Source: Rhodoferax sp. (GTDB taxonomy: Bacteria > Pseudomonadota > Gammaproteobacteria > Burkholderiales > Burkholderiaceae_C). From it: 64,000 bases of DNA. The notes under the pieces were generated by a model that searched no databases, had not been told where the DNA came from, and saw nothing but the letters and a program-made list of their open reading frames with translations. The stretch spans positions 62,001-126,000 of the forward strand of contig JACKLK010000009.1 of NCBI GenBank assembly GCA_024236015.1, written 5' to 3'. A program made the translations under genes and the position numbers. Shown piece after piece: positions 38,041 to 46,960 of this stretch (its first letter is position 1; each line of letters begins with the position of its first letter).

Positions 38041-39434
38041 ACGGTCTCCAATACGGCGTCGCTGGTGGCCAGCGCGCGCGCCAATTCCGGCACGTCGGCA
38101 TTGCGCCCGCTCTGGTCGCCCGGATCGCAACCCTGGGCACGCAAGGCCTTCTGGACCGCGGCCACGTCGACGTTGCGCACGACGACGTTGGCGTTGATCG
38201 CCAGCGCCGCGGCGACACCGGCCGCCTCGCCCATGGCCATGCACGGCGGGATCTCGCGCGAGATCTTCTGCGCCTGCGAGGTCACCGAATAATGGCGCCC
38301 GGCTACCAGCAGGTTGTCGATCTTGCGCGGCAGCAATACGCGGTAGGGCATGTAGTAGTCGCGGCCCCGCGCGATGCTGTCGGCGAACTTCGTGCGCTGC
38401 TGCAGGTCTTCCTTGGTCATGATGTATTCGCCTTCGAGCAGCCGGGTCTGGCGCACGCCGGTCTGCGGCGCGACGTCGACGACGAAGCATTTCTCGAAGC
38501 CGGGCAACTGCTCGCGCACGAAGTCGACCAGTGCGTGCAGGTGGCCGCGTCCGCGCACCTCGGCCGTGGTCAGGTCCTCGACCTTCTGGCCGTCCAGGCC
38601 GGCCATGTGCGGGCAGTTGCACCAGACGATGCCGGGCAGCGGCGTCTTGAGCCACCAGTAGCCCCAGGAGCCGCCCAGGATCTTCTTGATCTGGCGGTCC
38701 AGCGCGGCGAAGGCCTCGGGCTCCTCGCGTTCGAAACGTTCGGCCTCGTCGGTGTCGACGCCGCCCAGGCGGAACACCGTGGTCATGATGTAGTTGCCGC
38801 CCGAGTGCGGCGCGCCGGCCGACGCGGCCACGTCGAGGTCACCGGTGGTGTCGATCACGACCTGGCCCAGGATGGCCTGCGGGCCGGCCTTGCTCTCGCA
38901 GACCACGCCCTTGACCACACCGTCCTCGACCAGCGTGTGCGAGAACCAGGAATGCAGGCGCAACTCGATGCCGGCCTCGAGCACCATCTCCAGCGACAGG
39001 CGTTTCCAGCCATCCGGGTCGAAGGCGGCGGCGAAACACACCGGATGCGGTTTTTCGTGCGTGTGGAAGTCGAAGGCGCCCCAGCGGCCCCAGCGCCGGT
39101 AGGCGGTCGGGTCGTAGCCCCATTCGTTCTCGCGCGGATAGAACGCGTGTTTGCGCGCGGCCAGGCGCTCGATCATCGTCATGCAGGTGCCGCGTACCGA
39201 GATCTCGTTCAGGTGGTTGTCCCACATGTCGTCGAGCACCAGCACCATGCCGCCGGAGGCCAGGCCGCCGAGGTGGTTGTAGCGCTCGAGCAGCGTGACC
39301 TTGGCGCCGTTGCGCGCCGCGGCCAGCGCGGCCGACACGCCGGCCGGTCCGCCGCCGACGACGACCACGTCGGCCTGCGATGCGACCTTGACGCCACGCG
39401 CCGGCTGTTCGATGGTGGTGTTCGTTGGGTTCAT
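38037..39434 (-). CDS. FAD-dependent oxidoreductase (FAD_oxidored family)
   Basis: 465 residues. The N-terminal Rossmann motif VVVVGGGPAGVSAALAAARNGAKVTLLER binds FAD; GDLDVAASAGAPHS is the second dinucleotide segment; and a C-terminal LVAGRHYSVTSQAQKISREIPPCMAMGEAAGVAAALA closes the FAD site. The family is often annotated only as FAD-dependent oxidoreductase and includes enzymes acting on small organic acids. No obvious iron-sulphur motif is present, so the ferredoxin encoded downstream may be its electron partner. It is the first metabolic gene after the ABC transporter genes. Confidence 0.88.
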   Translation of the reverse strand: MNPTNTTIEQPARGVKVASQADVVVVGGGPAGVSAALAAARNGAKVTLLERYNHLGGLASGGMVLVLDDMWDNHLNEISVRGTCMTMIERLAARKHAFYPRENEWGYDPTAYRRWGRWGAFDFHTHEKPHPVCFAAAFDPDGWKRLSLEMVLEAGIELRLHSWFSHTLVEDGVVKGVVCESKAGPQAILGQVVIDTTGDLDVAASAGAPHSGGNYIMTTVFRLGGVDTDEAERFEREEPEAFAALDRQIKKILGGSWGYWWLKTPLPGIVWCNCPHMAGLDGQKVEDLTTAEVRGRGHLHALVDFVREQLPGFEKCFVVDVAPQTGVRQTRLLEGEYIMTKEDLQQRTKFADSIARGRDYYMPYRVLLPRKIDNLLVAGRHYSVTSQAQKISREIPPCMAMGEAAGVAAALAINANVVVRNVDVAAVQKALRAQGCDPGDQSGRNADVPELARALATSDAVLETV

Positions 39435-39474
39435 GGTGGGTTTGCCTTTCAGTTCGGGTTCCGCCGCATGGCGT

Positions 39475-40317
39475 TCAGGGAGACGTGGGTTCGGGTTGCC
39501 AGCGCATAACGGCGCGCTCCATCAGCGCCACGGCCAGGTAGAAGACGCCGGTGAGCAGCGCGCTCATGACGATGGCCGAGTACAAGAGCGCGGAGTCGAA
39601 GTTGTAGGTGGCCTGGATGATCAGCGCGCCGATGCCGCGGGTCGCGCCGATCCACTCGCCGACCACCGCGCCGATCACGGCCAGCGAAGCCGAGATACGC
39701 AGCGCCGAGAACAGGTAGGGCAACGAGCTGTACAAGCGCAGCTTGAAGAACACCTCGGTCTTGCTGGCCGAGAGCACGCGCATCAGCTCCATCGCCTGCG
39801 GATTGGCCGCGTCCAGGCCGCGCACCATGTTCACCAGCGACGGGAAGAAACACACCAGCGCCGCGATCGCGATCTTGGGCTCGACACCGTTGCCCATCAG
39901 CAGCACCAGCACCGGCGCCTTGGCGACGATGGGAATGGCGTTGAGCATCAGCGCGACCGGGAAGAAGATCTCGTGCAGCGTCTTGTTGTGCACGAAGATC
40001 GTCGCGATGACGATGGCCACCAGGTTGCCGAGCAGGAAGCCGCCGGCGGCCTCCATGGCGGTGGGCAGGATGTTGTCGAGCAGCACCGCGCGCTTGGCGT
40101 ACAGCGTCTCGAGCACCAGGAACGGCGACGGTGCGATGAACGGCTTGACGTCCAGGCCGACGACCAGCGCCCACCAGGTGAACAGCAGCACGAACACGCC
40201 GATGGCCGGCATGATGCGCCGGCGCCAGACGAGCCGGTGTTGCCGGGCCTGGTGCGCGACCAGGTCCGGGTCGTCGTGTGCGCTGCCCATCGGGGCTTGC
40301 AGGGTGGTCGTCGACAT
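39475..40317 (-). CDS. ABC transporter permease (SsuC/TauC-like)
   Basis: 280 residues with six predicted membrane helices. The family coupling-helix region is seen in PQAMELMRVLSASKTEVFFKLRLYSSLPYLFSALRISASLAVIGAVVGEW, typical of SsuC/TauC/ThiX-type permeases for sulphonates, nitrate or pyrimidine precursors. It sits 12 bases after the ATPase gene and 40 bases before the FAD oxidoreductase gene. Substrate class cannot be decided by sequence alone; the downstream CoA enzymes suggest an organic acid. Confidence 0.9.
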   Translation of the reverse strand: MSTTTLQAPMGSAHDDPDLVAHQARQHRLVWRRRIMPAIGVFVLLFTWWALVVGLDVKPFIAPSPFLVLETLYAKRAVLLDNILPTAMEAAGGFLLGNLVAIVIATIFVHNKTLHEIFFPVALMLNAIPIVAKAPVLVLLMGNGVEPKIAIAALVCFFPSLVNMVRGLDAANPQAMELMRVLSASKTEVFFKLRLYSSLPYLFSALRISASLAVIGAVVGEWIGATRGIGALIIQATYNFDSALLYSAIVMSALLTGVFYLAVALMERAVMRWQPEPTSP

Positions 40318-40329
40318 GGCGGTATTCCT

Positions 40330-41181
40330 TCAGCAGGTTTCCAGCACCTGGCGCAGGTGGGCGGTCAGTTGCACGAAGCGGGGGGTCTCGCGGATGTCCA
40401 GGCCGCGGTCGGCGGGCAGGTCGGTCGGCACGATCTCCTGCACCCGGCCCGGATTGGCCGCCAGCATCAGCACGCGCTGGCCCAGGAAGGCGGCCTCGTA
40501 GATGCTGTGCGTGACGAACAGCACGGTCATGCCGAGTTCGCGCCACACGCGCAGCAGTTCCTCGTTGAGCCGGTCGCGCGTGATCTCGTCCAGCGCGCCG
40601 AAGGGCTCGTCCATCAGCAGCACCCTGGGGTCGCTGACCAGGGCGCGGGCGATCGCCACGCGCTGGCGCATGCCGCCCGAGAGTTCGTGCGGGTAGGCGT
40701 TTTCGCTGCCCTTGAGGCCGACCAGTTCCAGCAGTTCGCGCGGCGTGGCGCGCGCCGCGCGGGTCGTGTCGGCGCGGCCCTTGGCGACCTCGAGCGGCAG
40801 CTCCACGTTCTGCAGCGCGGTGCGCCAGGGCAGCAGTGCCGCGTCCTGGAACACGAAGCCGATGTCGCGGCGGATGCGCGCCGCCTCGGGCGTGACGCCG
40901 AGCACCTGCAGGCTGCCGGCGGTGGGCGCGATCAGGTCGGCCACGACCCGCAGGAAGGTCGACTTGCCGCAGCCCGAGGGCCCGAGCAGCGTCAGGAACT
41001 CGCCGTCGCGGATGTCCAGGCTGAGGTCCTGCAAGGCGGTGACGCTGCGCCGGTCGGTGAAGAAACGCACCGTCACGTCGCGGCAGCTGACCGAAAAGCC
41101 GGTCGCCGCGCTGGACGTGGCCCGTGCGGGGGCAACAGGCATCCCTTGCGCCAGCGGCGCAACCAGTGTGGAAGTCGTCAT
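40330..41181 (-). CDS. ABC transporter ATP-binding protein (SsuB/TauB-like)
   Basis: 283 residues. Walker A GPSGCGKST, Q-loop FVFQDAALLPWRT, signature LSGGMRQRVAIARAL, Walker B VLLMDEPFGALD and the switch histidine in FVTHSIYEA are all present, so the ATPase should be active. The N-terminal 30 residues are low-complexity. ATG 41181 is chosen because further upstream the open frame only shadows the receptor gene. It is the second gene of the importer operon, 23 bases after the receptor gene. Confidence 0.93.
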   Translation of the reverse strand: MTTSTLVAPLAQGMPVAPARATSSAATGFSVSCRDVTVRFFTDRRSVTALQDLSLDIRDGEFLTLLGPSGCGKSTFLRVVADLIAPTAGSLQVLGVTPEAARIRRDIGFVFQDAALLPWRTALQNVELPLEVAKGRADTTRAARATPRELLELVGLKGSENAYPHELSGGMRQRVAIARALVSDPRVLLMDEPFGALDEITRDRLNEELLRVWRELGMTVLFVTHSIYEAAFLGQRVLMLAANPGRVQEIVPTDLPADRGLDIRETPRFVQLTAHLRQVLETC

Positions 41182-41204
41182 GGTGGGGCGGTAGTCGCGG
41201 TGGA

Positions 41205-42227
41205 CTACGAGTTGCGCAGGCGGTATTCGCGGGTGGCGTTGAGCACGTCCATGGTCATCACCTCGTCGACCTTGGGCGTGCGCTTGGTGAACTGGCCGAG
41301 CGCGGCGTACTGGTCGATCTGTTCCTGCCAGACGCCCTTGTCCATCGTGCCCCAGCCGTTCTTGCCGGTCAGGTCGTTGTAGGCGAAGGCCATCAGCGCG
41401 TCGACCGCCAGGCGCTCGTCCGGGCCGTTGAGGTTGGGGTATTCCTTGATCAGCAGCTCGACCGCGGCGTCGCGGTTCTTGTTCGCATACGCCCAGCCGC
41501 GGGCGGTGGCGCGCAGGAAACGCTGCAGCAGCTCGGGCTTGGTGCGGATCATCTCGGTGGTGGCGTAATACGGCAGCGCATACAGCCGCACGCCGGTGTC
41601 CCACAGCCGCATGTCGACGCGCTCGGCACCGAGCGGCTTGAGCGCCGTGGTGTTGGTCAGCCATCCGGTGACGGTGTCGACCTGGCCGGTCAGCAGCGGC
41701 GTCATGTCGCTGCCGATCGGGATGATGGTCATGGATTTCTCGTCGATCTTGTTCTTGGCCAGGAGCGCGCGCAACAACACCATGCCGGTGGACTGGATGC
41801 CGATCTTCTTGCCCACCATGTCCTTGGGCGTGCGGATCGGGTTCTTCTTCAGCGAGAAGAAGGTGTAAGGATGTTGCTGCAGGCCGGTGGCGAACACCTG
41901 GATCGGCAGGTCCTGCGACACCGCCAGCATGTTGGACGGGCTGGACGACACCTGGCCCACCTCGTAACGACCGGAAGCGACGATGGCCACGCCGTCGATG
42001 CTCGGCCCGCCGGGCTGGATGGAGAAATCGATGCCCTCGGTGTCGTAATACCCCAGCCGCTTGGCCACGACCTCGCCGATCTGGTTGCCGCCGGCGATCC
42101 AGCCCAGCTGCATGTTGATCTTGGTCTTGCCCTGGCCGTGGGCCGACAGGGACAGGAATGCGCCGGCACCGGCGGCGGCACCGCAGGCGACCAGCTGGCG
42201 GCGAGTCAGAGAAGGGGACGGGTTCAT
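41205..42227 (-). CDS. ABC transporter substrate-binding protein (NMT1/SsuA-like)
   Basis: 340 residues. The N terminus contains a Tat-like signal (SLTRRQLVACGAAAGAGAFLSLSAHG) with twin arginines. The mature protein fits the NMT1/SsuA/TauA family: INMQLGWIAGGNQIGEVVAKRLGYYDTEGIDFSIQPGG, the GKKIGIQST segment and VDTVTGWLTNTTALK. It delivers its ligand to the permease and ATPase encoded downstream. AGGAGA is 7 bases before ATG 42227. It is the first gene of the operon; 42228-42424 upstream contains the only AT-rich patch nearby (about 42300-42345), a probable promoter region. Confidence 0.9.
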   Translation of the reverse strand: MNPSPSLTRRQLVACGAAAGAGAFLSLSAHGQGKTKINMQLGWIAGGNQIGEVVAKRLGYYDTEGIDFSIQPGGPSIDGVAIVASGRYEVGQVSSSPSNMLAVSQDLPIQVFATGLQQHPYTFFSLKKNPIRTPKDMVGKKIGIQSTGMVLLRALLAKNKIDEKSMTIIPIGSDMTPLLTGQVDTVTGWLTNTTALKPLGAERVDMRLWDTGVRLYALPYYATTEMIRTKPELLQRFLRATARGWAYANKNRDAAVELLIKEYPNLNGPDERLAVDALMAFAYNDLTGKNGWGTMDKGVWQEQIDQYAALGQFTKRTPKVDEVMTMDVLNATREYRLRNS

Positions 42228-42424
42228 CTGCAAATCTCCTGGGTTCGTGGCGCCCGGATGGTGTGGGCAGGTCCATTCTGGAGACGGCAGTGTGTACGCG
42301 CAAGAACTCTTTTTCTACATGCGCGATGCCAAAATTAGAGCGCCAGCCCGTTCAGGGTGTCGCCGCCCCGCCCGCGGCTGACGTGTCCTGGCGCCGCCAT
42401 GGCGCGGCGGGTCTCCCGCGCAAT

Positions 42425-43066
42425 TTACCTGGGCGGCACGAAGGCCTGGCGCGCATCGAGCGCGCGGGCACGCACGACGCAACCCTCGAGATGGTCGTTG
42501 ACAAGGCCCATGGCCTGCATGAATGCGTACACGGTGGTGGGGCCGACGAAGCTCCAGCCCTGCTTCTTGAGGTCCTTGGACAAGGCGATGGACTCCGCCG
42601 ACGTCGTCATCGCACGCAATGCCGCGCGCGTGACCTGCGCCGGTCGGGTGGAAGGGTCCGGTTCCCAGCGCCAGAAATACGCGGCCAGCGAGCCGCAGGT
42701 ATCGCGCAGCTGCAAGGCGCGCTGCGCGTTGTTGATCACCGATTCGATCTTTCCGCGGTGGCGCACGATGCCGGCGTCCAGCAGCAGGCGCGACACGTCG
42801 CGGTCATCGAAACGCGCAATGGCCTCGATGTCGAAGTTGGCGAATCCGGCGCGGAAGGCTTCGCGCTTGTTCAGGATGGTCAGCCAGCTCAAGCCGCTCT
42901 GGAAACCTTCCAGGCAGATCTTCTCGAACAGCCGGCGGTCGTCGGCGACCGGGAACCCCCATTCGGTGTCGTGGTAGTCGCGGTAGGCCGGGGTGGAACG
43001 GCACCAGGTGCAGCGGGCCACTGCGTGTTCGTCCGCGTAGAGGCCGTCGGGCAGGGCGCTGGTCAT
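42425..43066 (-). CDS. tag: DNA-3-methyladenine glycosylase I
   Basis: 213 residues. RCTWCRSTPAYRDYHDTEWGFPVADDRRLFEKICLEGFQSGLSW is the family N terminus with the Cys and His zinc ligands, and NDHLEGCVVR near the end gives the other two. The FVGPTTVYAFMQAMGLVNDH segment is also diagnostic. It removes 3-methyladenine from alkylated DNA in base excision repair. Length is slightly above the usual 190 because of a short N-terminal tail. It lies 10 bases after the GlcD-like oxidase gene and may share its transcript. Confidence 0.95.
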   Translation of the reverse strand: MTSALPDGLYADEHAVARCTWCRSTPAYRDYHDTEWGFPVADDRRLFEKICLEGFQSGLSWLTILNKREAFRAGFANFDIEAIARFDDRDVSRLLLDAGIVRHRGKIESVINNAQRALQLRDTCGSLAAYFWRWEPDPSTRPAQVTRAALRAMTTSAESIALSKDLKKQGWSFVGPTTVYAFMQAMGLVNDHLEGCVVRARALDARQAFVPPR

Positions 43067-43076
43067 CGGTCGGCAC

Positions 43077-44525
43077 CTATATCCGCACCACGCGGCCCGG
43101 ATTCATCAGGTTGTGCGGGTCCAGCGCCCGCTTGATCGCGCGCATCATCTCCAGCGCCACCGGCGGCTTGTAGCCGGGCAACTTGTCGACCTTCAGGCTG
43201 CCGATGCCGTGTTCGGCCGAGATCGAGCCGCCGAACTTCGCCACCGATTCGAACACCAGCGTGTTGACGGTGGCCTCGTTGTCGCGCAGGAAGGCCGCGG
43301 CGTCCACGCCTTCGGGCGCCTGCACGTTGTAGTGCAGGTTGCCGTCGCCCAGGTGGCCAAAGTCGACCATGCGGATGCCGGGCAGGGCCTGGGCCAGCAG
43401 GGCGTCGGTGGCGGCGACGAAGGCGGGAATGCGCGAGATCGGGATCGAGATGTCGTGCTTGATGTTCAGGCCTTCGATCGCCTGTGCGATCGGCAGGTTC
43501 TCGCGGATCTGCCACAAGGCGCGGGCCTGGGCGATGCTCTCGGCGACGACGCCGTCGGTGATGCAGCCCTGTTCCATGCCGGCCTCGAGCAGGCGTTCGA
43601 ACTGGCTGCGCGCATGTTCCTCGGACTCGTGGTCGGATACCTCGAGCAATACGCACCAGGGTGTCGTCTCGTACAGGGGCACCGGGGACTGCGGCATGTG
43701 CCTGGCCACCAGCGACAACGCGAACTGCCCCATGACCTCGAAGCCGGTCAGGCCGGCGCCCAGGGTCTTGTGCGCCAGGCCCAGCAGCGCCACCGCATGT
43801 TCCATCGACGGCACGGCGGCCCAGGCGGTGAGTTGCGCGGCCGGCAGCGGCACCAGCTTCATCGCCGCGGCGGTGATGATGCCCAGCGTGCCTTCGGAGC
43901 CGATGAACAGGTTGCGCAGGTCGTAGCCGGTGTTGTCCTTGCGCAGGCCGCCCAGGCCGTTCCAGATCTCGCCCTGCGCGGTGACGACCTCCAGCCCCAG
44001 GCACAGGTCGCGGGTGTTGCCATACCGCACGACCTGGGTGCCGCCGGCGTTGGTGCCCAGGTTGCCGCCGATGGTGCAGCTGCCTTCGGCCGCCAGGCTC
44101 AATGGAAACAGGAAGCCGTCCCTGGCGGCCGCTTCCTGCAGGTTCTGCAGCACGCAGCCGGCCTGGGCGGTCAGTGTGAGGTTGCCGGCATCGAGCGACT
44201 CGATCCGGTTCATGCGTTGCAGGTTCAGCACCACCTGCCGGCCGGACGCATCGGGCACGGCGCCCACCACCATGCTGGTGTTGCCACCCTGCGGCACGAT
44301 GCTCACGCCGGTGGCGGACTGCATCTCGGCGCACAGCCGGACGACCTGGGCCACCTCGTCGGTGCTGGCCGGCCGCACGACGGCCAGCGCCTGGCCGCGG
44401 CTGCGCTTGCGCCAGTCCTGCTCCCAGGCGGCCAGGTCGGCATCGGGGTCGTCGTGGGTCAGCACGTGCGGCTGGCCGACGATGCGGCGCAAGCCGTCGA
44501 GAAGAGCGTGTGAGGGATCGGACAT
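43077..44525 (-). CDS. FAD-binding oxidase (GlcD / D-2-hydroxyacid dehydrogenase family)
   Basis: 482 residues. A PCMH-type FAD domain has VVRPASTDEVAQVVRLCAE, the PQGGNTSMVVGAVPD phosphate loop and AEGSCTIGGNLGTNAGG. The C-terminal FAD-oxidase cap has FGHLGDGNLHYNV and SAEHGIGSLKVDKL. These are the marks of D-lactate, glycolate and D-2-hydroxyglutarate dehydrogenases. No iron-sulphur partner gene is adjacent, so a single-subunit D-2-hydroxyglutarate-type enzyme is more likely than a glycolate oxidase complex. ATG 44525 is the usual family start. Confidence 0.92.
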   Translation of the reverse strand: MSDPSHALLDGLRRIVGQPHVLTHDDPDADLAAWEQDWRKRSRGQALAVVRPASTDEVAQVVRLCAEMQSATGVSIVPQGGNTSMVVGAVPDASGRQVVLNLQRMNRIESLDAGNLTLTAQAGCVLQNLQEAAARDGFLFPLSLAAEGSCTIGGNLGTNAGGTQVVRYGNTRDLCLGLEVVTAQGEIWNGLGGLRKDNTGYDLRNLFIGSEGTLGIITAAAMKLVPLPAAQLTAWAAVPSMEHAVALLGLAHKTLGAGLTGFEVMGQFALSLVARHMPQSPVPLYETTPWCVLLEVSDHESEEHARSQFERLLEAGMEQGCITDGVVAESIAQARALWQIRENLPIAQAIEGLNIKHDISIPISRIPAFVAATDALLAQALPGIRMVDFGHLGDGNLHYNVQAPEGVDAAAFLRDNEATVNTLVFESVAKFGGSISAEHGIGSLKVDKLPGYKPPVALEMMRAIKRALDPHNLMNPGRVVRI

Positions 44526-44556
44526 GGACAGGGGCAGGTGGGAAGAAGGGGTTTGC

Positions 44557-44943
44557 TCAGGATTCGGCCGATGCCGGCGGAACCGCCTTGCGCAGGCGCA
44601 GGCGCACATGCAGGGCACAGGCGACGAACAGCGTCACGCACAGCGCCACCTGCGCCAGGGCCAGCCAGTTGCCCGGCGGCTTGTCGCCCCAGGCGCGCAC
44701 CACGCCTTCGGTGAAATACAGCCAGACCATCAGGCTGACCCAGCGGTAGGTGTACATCCGGTTCTTCAGCAGGCCGGCCAGCGGGATGCACAGCGGCAGC
44801 GCCTTGAGCGCGAGCCAGGAGCCGCCGGGGCGCAGCGGCGCCAGCCACAGCTCCCAGGCCAGGCTGAGCAGGATCATGCCCAGCAGGCTGCCCACGGCCA
44901 GCGTGCGGGTCAGGGTGACGGTCGGGTCGGCGGCGCTGGCCAT
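44557..44943 (-). CDS. DUF2069 inner membrane protein
   Basis: 128 residues with four hydrophobic segments and the DUF2069 core: LAWELWLAPLRPGGSWLALKALPLCIPLAGLLKNRMYTYRWVSLMVWLYFTEGVVRA. In many betaproteobacteria the gene lies beside a YihY-family gene, as here, with the two divergent and 109 bases between their starts. The function of DUF2069 is not known. The downstream oxidase gene starts 31 bases after its stop on the same strand. Confidence 0.9.
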   Translation of the reverse strand: MASAADPTVTLTRTLAVGSLLGMILLSLAWELWLAPLRPGGSWLALKALPLCIPLAGLLKNRMYTYRWVSLMVWLYFTEGVVRAWGDKPPGNWLALAQVALCVTLFVACALHVRLRLRKAVPPASAES

Positions 44944-45052
44944 GTCAGGCGCGCCCGCGCCGCGGGGATTGCAGGGGTCGGGATGGCCCGTTCGGGGGCA
45001 GTGCAGGGTGCGGGTGTCGGGCGGGTCTCATCGTGGTGGCATCATACCGGCC

Positions 45053-46267
45053 ATGCCCATGCCGCCGCGCCTGCAGTCCTTGCTGGACGACCTGGCCCAT
45101 TTCCCCTGGAGAAACACCGTCCTGACGCTGCGCGAGCGGTTCCGGGACGACCGCCTGGGGCTGACCGCCAGCAGCCTGACCTTCACGACCACCATTGCAC
45201 TGGTGCCGCTGTTCACGGTCGCGCTGGCGATCTTCACCGCGTTCCCGATGTTCGGCAAGCTGCAGGTCGTGCTGCAGCGCTGGCTGGTCGACAACCTGGT
45301 GCCGGACACGATTGCACGCCAGGTGCTGGGTTACCTGACGCAGTTCGCCAGGCAGGCCAACCAGCTCGGCGGCGTCGGCCTGGTGATCCTGCTGGTCACC
45401 GCGCTGGCGCTGATCCTGACCATCGACCGCACGCTCAACGGCATCTGGCGGGTGCGGCGCAAGCGGCGCCTGGCGCAACGCATCCTCGTCTATTGGGCGG
45501 CGATCACGCTCGGGCCGCTGGTGCTGGGGGCCAGCATCACGCTGACCTCGTACGCGGTCGGCATGTCGCGTGGCCTGGCCGGCGGTGCCCAGGGCGGCAT
45601 CGGCCTGTTGCTCGACGCGCTGCAGTTCCTGATCCTGGCCTTCGGCGCCGCCGCGATGTACCGGTATGTGCCGTATACCCAGGTCAAGTGGTCCCATGCC
45701 CTGGCCGGCGGCCTGTTCGCGTCCGTCGCGATGGAAGTGGCGAAGAAGCTGCTGGTGTTCTACCTGGCCATGGTGCCGACCTATTCGGTGGTCTACGGCA
45801 CGTTTGCGACCGTGCCCATCATGCTGGTGTGGATCTACCTGGTGTGGGTCATCATCCTGCTGGGCGCCGTGATCGCGGCCTACCTGCCCAGCCTGCTGGC
45901 GGGCGTGGCCCGTCGCGGCCTGGGCGCCGGCTGGCAGTTCCAGCTGGCGCTGGAGACCCTGCGCCTGCTGCAGCAGGCCCGCGATGTCACCAGCCGCGGC
46001 CTGACCGTGCCGGAACTGGCCAAGGCGCTGCGGGTCAGCGCGCTGGGCATCGATTCGTCGCTGCAGGCCCTGGTGGAACTGGACTGGGTGGCGCGGCTCG
46101 AGGACGACTTCGGCGACGAAGGGCCCCGTTATGTGTTGCTCGTCGACCCGCAGGCCGCGTTGCTCGAGCCGCTGGTGCAGTCGCTGCTGCTGCGCCACAA
46201 CTCCAGCACCGATGCCATCTGGGAGCGGGCGCAACTGGGGCAGGTCCGCCTGGGCGAGGTCCTGTAG
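45053..46267 (+). CDS. YihY/UPF0761 family inner membrane protein
   Basis: 404 residues. The six-helix YihY domain occupies about residues 20-290 with LTASSLTFTTTIALVPLFTVALAIFTAFPMF, LTIDRTLNGIWRVRR, YVPYTQVKWSHALAGGLFASVAMEVAKK and the final FATVPIMLVWIYLVWVIILLGAVIAAYLPS. The remaining 110 residues form a soluble helical domain resembling a winged helix, as in many betaproteobacterial members. The old name ribonuclease BN is a misassignment for this family. ATG 45059 is an equally possible start. Confidence 0.92.
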   Translation: MPMPPRLQSLLDDLAHFPWRNTVLTLRERFRDDRLGLTASSLTFTTTIALVPLFTVALAIFTAFPMFGKLQVVLQRWLVDNLVPDTIARQVLGYLTQFARQANQLGGVGLVILLVTALALILTIDRTLNGIWRVRRKRRLAQRILVYWAAITLGPLVLGASITLTSYAVGMSRGLAGGAQGGIGLLLDALQFLILAFGAAAMYRYVPYTQVKWSHALAGGLFASVAMEVAKKLLVFYLAMVPTYSVVYGTFATVPIMLVWIYLVWVIILLGAVIAAYLPSLLAGVARRGLGAGWQFQLALETLRLLQQARDVTSRGLTVPELAKALRVSALGIDSSLQALVELDWVARLEDDFGDEGPRYVLLVDPQAALLEPLVQSLLLRHNSSTDAIWERAQLGQVRLGEVL

Positions 46268-46550
46268 GCAGCGTGGCCGTCCAAGGCGTGCGCCGCGACG
46301 TGTTGTCGGCGGCTTGCCTCCGGGGCCGGTACGACGTACCCTTGGACCGTGGCCCCAGGCGCTGGAGGTGGCGGCTGCAAGCCGAAGGGCCGCCGCATCG
46401 GCGTCGACGGCGACAGCGGTCGTGAGACCACCCTGTTCGTTCCTCGGCAGGGCGGGTCGGGTCCCGCCACGGCAGGGTGTCTCATGGTGTTCGATCGTCC
46501 CGGACGCGGTTGCGATGCAGCCGTGCCCGGTCACCTTCAAGGAGGACCCC

Positions 46551-46940
46551 ATGGAACTCGGTGCATTTTCCATCAGCCTGGCGGTGAAAGACCTGGCCGC
46601 TTCGCGCGCCTTCTACGAGAAGCTGGGTTTTTCGGTGTCGGCCGGCGACCCGGCGCAGAACTGGCTGATCCTGCGCAATGGCGATGCCGTCGTCGGCATC
46701 TTCCAGGGCCTGTTCGAACGCAATTTGCTGACCTTCAATCCCGGCTGGGACAACCAGGCGGCGAAACTGCCGGCCTTCGTCGACGTGCGGGAGATCCAGC
46801 GCCGATTGAAGGCGCAGGGCATCACCATCGACAACGCTGCCGATGAAAAATCGTCCGGGCCGGCCAGCTTCGTCGTGGAGGATCCCGACGGCAACCGGAT
46901 CCTGTTCGATCAGCACGTCAACGGACCCGCCGTGCACTAG
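46551..46940 (+). CDS. VOC family protein (glyoxalase/bleomycin resistance fold)
   Basis: 129 residues. FSISLAVKDLAASRAFYEKLGFSVSAGDPAQNW and the C-terminal ASFVVEDPDGNRILFDQH are the two paired beta-alpha-beta modules of the vicinal oxygen chelate fold. Subfamily members of this type are often annotated as lyases or dioxygenases without evidence. AAGGAGG at 46539-46545 is a strong ribosome binding site. The 283 bases upstream (46268-46550) hold no gene or clear promoter. The downstream exonuclease gene is convergent, 20 bases away. Confidence 0.87.
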   Translation: MELGAFSISLAVKDLAASRAFYEKLGFSVSAGDPAQNWLILRNGDAVVGIFQGLFERNLLTFNPGWDNQAAKLPAFVDVREIQRRLKAQGITIDNAADEKSSGPASFVVEDPDGNRILFDQHVNGPAVH

Positions 46941-46960
46941 GTGCGCGGCCGGCCCGGCCG

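Noticed and set aside
46946..46960. Short GC palindrome between the VOC and exonuclease genes as a bidirectional terminator
   Set aside because: The stem is interrupted and no T-run follows on either strand; GC-rich palindromes of this size are frequent here.
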